From contig NZ_NSKC01000004.1 in assembly GCF_002286985.1 (NCBI RefSeq), forward strand, positions 124,001-188,000: 64,000 bases of DNA, read 5' to 3'. Source of the stretch: Halorubrum salipaludis (lineage in GTDB: Archaea; Halobacteriota; Halobacteria; Halobacteriales; Haloferacaceae). Under the pieces are notes generated by a model. That model had not been told where the DNA came from and searched no databases. It saw nothing but the letters and a program-made list of their open reading frames with translations. The position numbers and the translations under genes are program-made. Shown piece by piece: positions 62,671-64,000 of this stretch. Position 1 is the stretch's first letter. Each line of letters starts with the position of its first letter.

Positions 62671-62705
62671 ATCGGCCCGTGGCGCCCGTGAATCAGCCCG
62701 TGGCG
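62658..62705 (+). repeat. 21-bp tandem repeat at the end of the membrane-protein gene
   Basis: GTGGCGCCCGTGAATC(G/A)G-type units repeat at 62658-62678 and 62679-62699, with a partial third copy from 62700. The first copy contains the stop codon. Replication slippage explains it simply. Confidence 0.7.
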
Positions 62706-62734
62706 TCGGGTCAGAAAGAGGAAGCGGTCGGCGC

Positions 62735-63964
62735 TCAGTCGCTCGGCCGCTCGCTTTCGGCCTCCAGTTCGATGTCGCGGTCGGCCTCCCGCGTCTCCCC
62801 CTCCTGACGGGCGAGGTCGACATCGCGGGCCGCGTCCGCGTCGCGCGTCTCGTCGGTGCGGAGGTCGCTGTCGGCCACCGTGTCGAGCTGTTCGAGGGCG
62901 CTCTCGATGTCCTCCAGCCCGAGCAGCTTCTCCGTCTCCTCGTCGAACTCCTTCCCCTCTAACCCCTCCATCTGTTGCACGTCGGAGCCGGACAGCGCCT
63001 TGCCGTAGCGGCCGACCAGACTCGTCAGTTCCTGCGGGAGCACGAAGGTCGTGGACTCGCCCTTGCCGATCTCTTCTAAGGTCTCCATGCCGCGCTCGAT
63101 GATGGCGCGTTCGCCCATCGACTCGGCCGAGCGGGCCCGCAAGACCGTCGAGATCGCGTCCCCCTGCGCTTCGAGGATCTGGCTCTGCTTTTCCCCCTGC
63201 GCGCGGATGATGTTCGACTGCTTGTCACCCTCCGCCTGCTCGATCGCCGAGCGGCGTTCCCCCTGCGCTTCGAGGATCATCGCGCGGCGGCGACGCTCCG
63301 CGCCCGTCTGTTGCTCCATCGCGCGCTGGACCTCCTGTGAGGGGCTCACCTCGCGGACCTCGACCGCCTCGACGCGGATCCCCCACTCGTCGGTCGGCTC
63401 GTCCAACTCCTCGTTGATGCGGTCGTTGATCTGGTCGCGCCGGGAGAGCGTGTCGTCGAGCTCCATGTCGCCGAGGACGGCGCGGAGGGTCGTCTGCGCG
63501 AGGTTCGAGACGGCGTTTTTGTAGTCGTCCACTTCGAGGAAGGCCTTCTTGGCGTCCATCACCTTGATGTAGACGACCGCGTCCGCCGTCACCGGCGAGT
63601 TGTCCCGCGTGATCGCCGACTGGCTCGGCACGTCGATCGTCTGCGTCCGCATGTCGAACGCGTACGTGCGGGAGACGAACGGCGGGATGAGGTGGACGCC
63701 CGGCTCGAGCAGCTTGCGGAACTCGCCGAACACCGTGAGCGCCTCCTTGTCGTAGGCGTCGACGATCTCGACCGCGCTGACGACCGTGACCGCCGCCACC
63801 AACACCGCGAGCGCCGCGACCCCGTAGACGAGGCTCTGACTGAGGAGGGCGAAGCCGACGAGGAGCGCGCCCGCGAGCGCCGTGTACTGCCAGACGCCCT
63901 CGGGGATTGAGCTCGTCGCCTCCCCCATCTTGAAGGCGGTACTGCGCGGACCTTGTGTTCCCAT
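62735..63964 (-). CDS. SPFH/stomatin-like membrane protein
   Basis: 409 residues. Two membrane helices (about 25-45 and 47-65) precede the SPFH domain (YDKEALTVFGEFRKLLEPGV, DVPSQSAITRDNSPVTADAV). A helical, probably coiled-coil region follows (EQQTGAERRRRAMILEAQGE and similar), and an acidic tail ends the protein. Stomatin-like proteins form membrane scaffolds, often with an NfeD partner, which is not seen here. The start (ATG 63964) is supported by a TATA-like GTTAAC about 25 bp upstream; an ATG 12 codons later is possible. Confidence 0.9.
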   Translation of the reverse strand: MGTQGPRSTAFKMGEATSSIPEGVWQYTALAGALLVGFALLSQSLVYGVAALAVLVAAVTVVSAVEIVDAYDKEALTVFGEFRKLLEPGVHLIPPFVSRTYAFDMRTQTIDVPSQSAITRDNSPVTADAVVYIKVMDAKKAFLEVDDYKNAVSNLAQTTLRAVLGDMELDDTLSRRDQINDRINEELDEPTDEWGIRVEAVEVREVSPSQEVQRAMEQQTGAERRRRAMILEAQGERRSAIEQAEGDKQSNIIRAQGEKQSQILEAQGDAISTVLRARSAESMGERAIIERGMETLEEIGKGESTTFVLPQELTSLVGRYGKALSGSDVQQMEGLEGKEFDEETEKLLGLEDIESALEQLDTVADSDLRTDETRDADAARDVDLARQEGETREADRDIELEAESERPSD

Positions 63965-64000
63965 GGCCTCAGTTACGGCCCGACGCTGTTAACGGTTGGC

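Overview
The window is a 64 kb piece of a high-GC haloarchaeal chromosome. The proteins are acidic, TATA boxes lie about 25-30 bp ahead of start codons (many transcripts look leaderless), and the ribosomal, RNase P, primase, RFC and archaellin genes are archaeal. The overall style, including paired archaellins, suggests Halorubrum or a close relative; this is inference, because no 16S rRNA is present. I see no CRISPR array, insertion sequence, integrase or replication origin.

Layout. 1-10 kb: the 3' part of a lamin-tail/phospholipase D protein, a DHH-family nuclease, a JAMM/MPN+ protease overlapping an FAD synthetase (RibL), a CtaA-CtaB fusion for heme A/O synthesis, a sensor kinase, a small SelW/Rdx-type protein and a membrane protein. 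8-13.6 kb: a CcoI-like copper P-type ATPase and a small membrane protein, divergent from a ba3-type terminal oxidase operon in the order cbaD-B-A-C. With ctaAB nearby this is a respiratory-oxidase neighbourhood supplying heme, copper and structural subunits. 13.7-15 kb: a zinc-site small protein and a Gfo/Idh/MocA dehydrogenase. 15.2-29.5 kb: the archaeal S10-spc superoperon on the minus strand, from a SPOUT methyltransferase and rpl3 through to secY, including rnp1 (RNase P) and a 57-codon rps14. 29.7-31 kb: a PQQ-type sugar dehydrogenase lipoprotein.

31.1-32 kb: tRNA-Gly(GCC), followed by repeated copies of its own 3' end separated by hairpins, and then a strongly structured stretch with its own TATA box that looks like a non-coding RNA gene. 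32-38.4 kb: a motility and signalling block with a Q/G-rich conserved haloarchaeal protein, four archaellins in two tandem pairs, a small membrane protein divergent from a wHTH regulator, a KaiC-like ATPase and a HalX response regulator preceded by a coupled mini-ORF. 38.4-42.5 kb: superoxide dismutase, pirin, a HAD dehalogenase, archaetidylserine decarboxylase and an RFC small-subunit paralogue. 42.7-47.4 kb: a complete CUT1-type sugar ABC transporter. 47.4-49.2 kb: three small membrane or secreted protein genes.

49.2-50.9 kb: tRNA-Val(UAC), again followed by a copy of its 3' end and hairpins with covarying stems, then a Fic-domain gene. 50.9-54.6 kb: an amphi-Trp/DUF1508 protein, a DUF5518 membrane protein, primase large subunit (priL), a SWIM zinc-finger protein and a small zinc-ribbon protein. 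54.7-56.8 kb: rpl1-rpl10-rpl12 with a structured leader that fits L1 autoregulation. 57-61.4 kb: propionyl-CoA carboxylase genes pccB, pccX and pccA. 61.4-64 kb: a lipoprotein, a membrane protein and an SPFH/stomatin protein.

The least explained signals are the two tRNA 3'-end ladders with hairpins that keep the loop but change the stem, the putative structured RNA at 31.49-31.74 kb, the duplicated archaellin pair, and the leaderless mini-ORF overlapping the response-regulator start.
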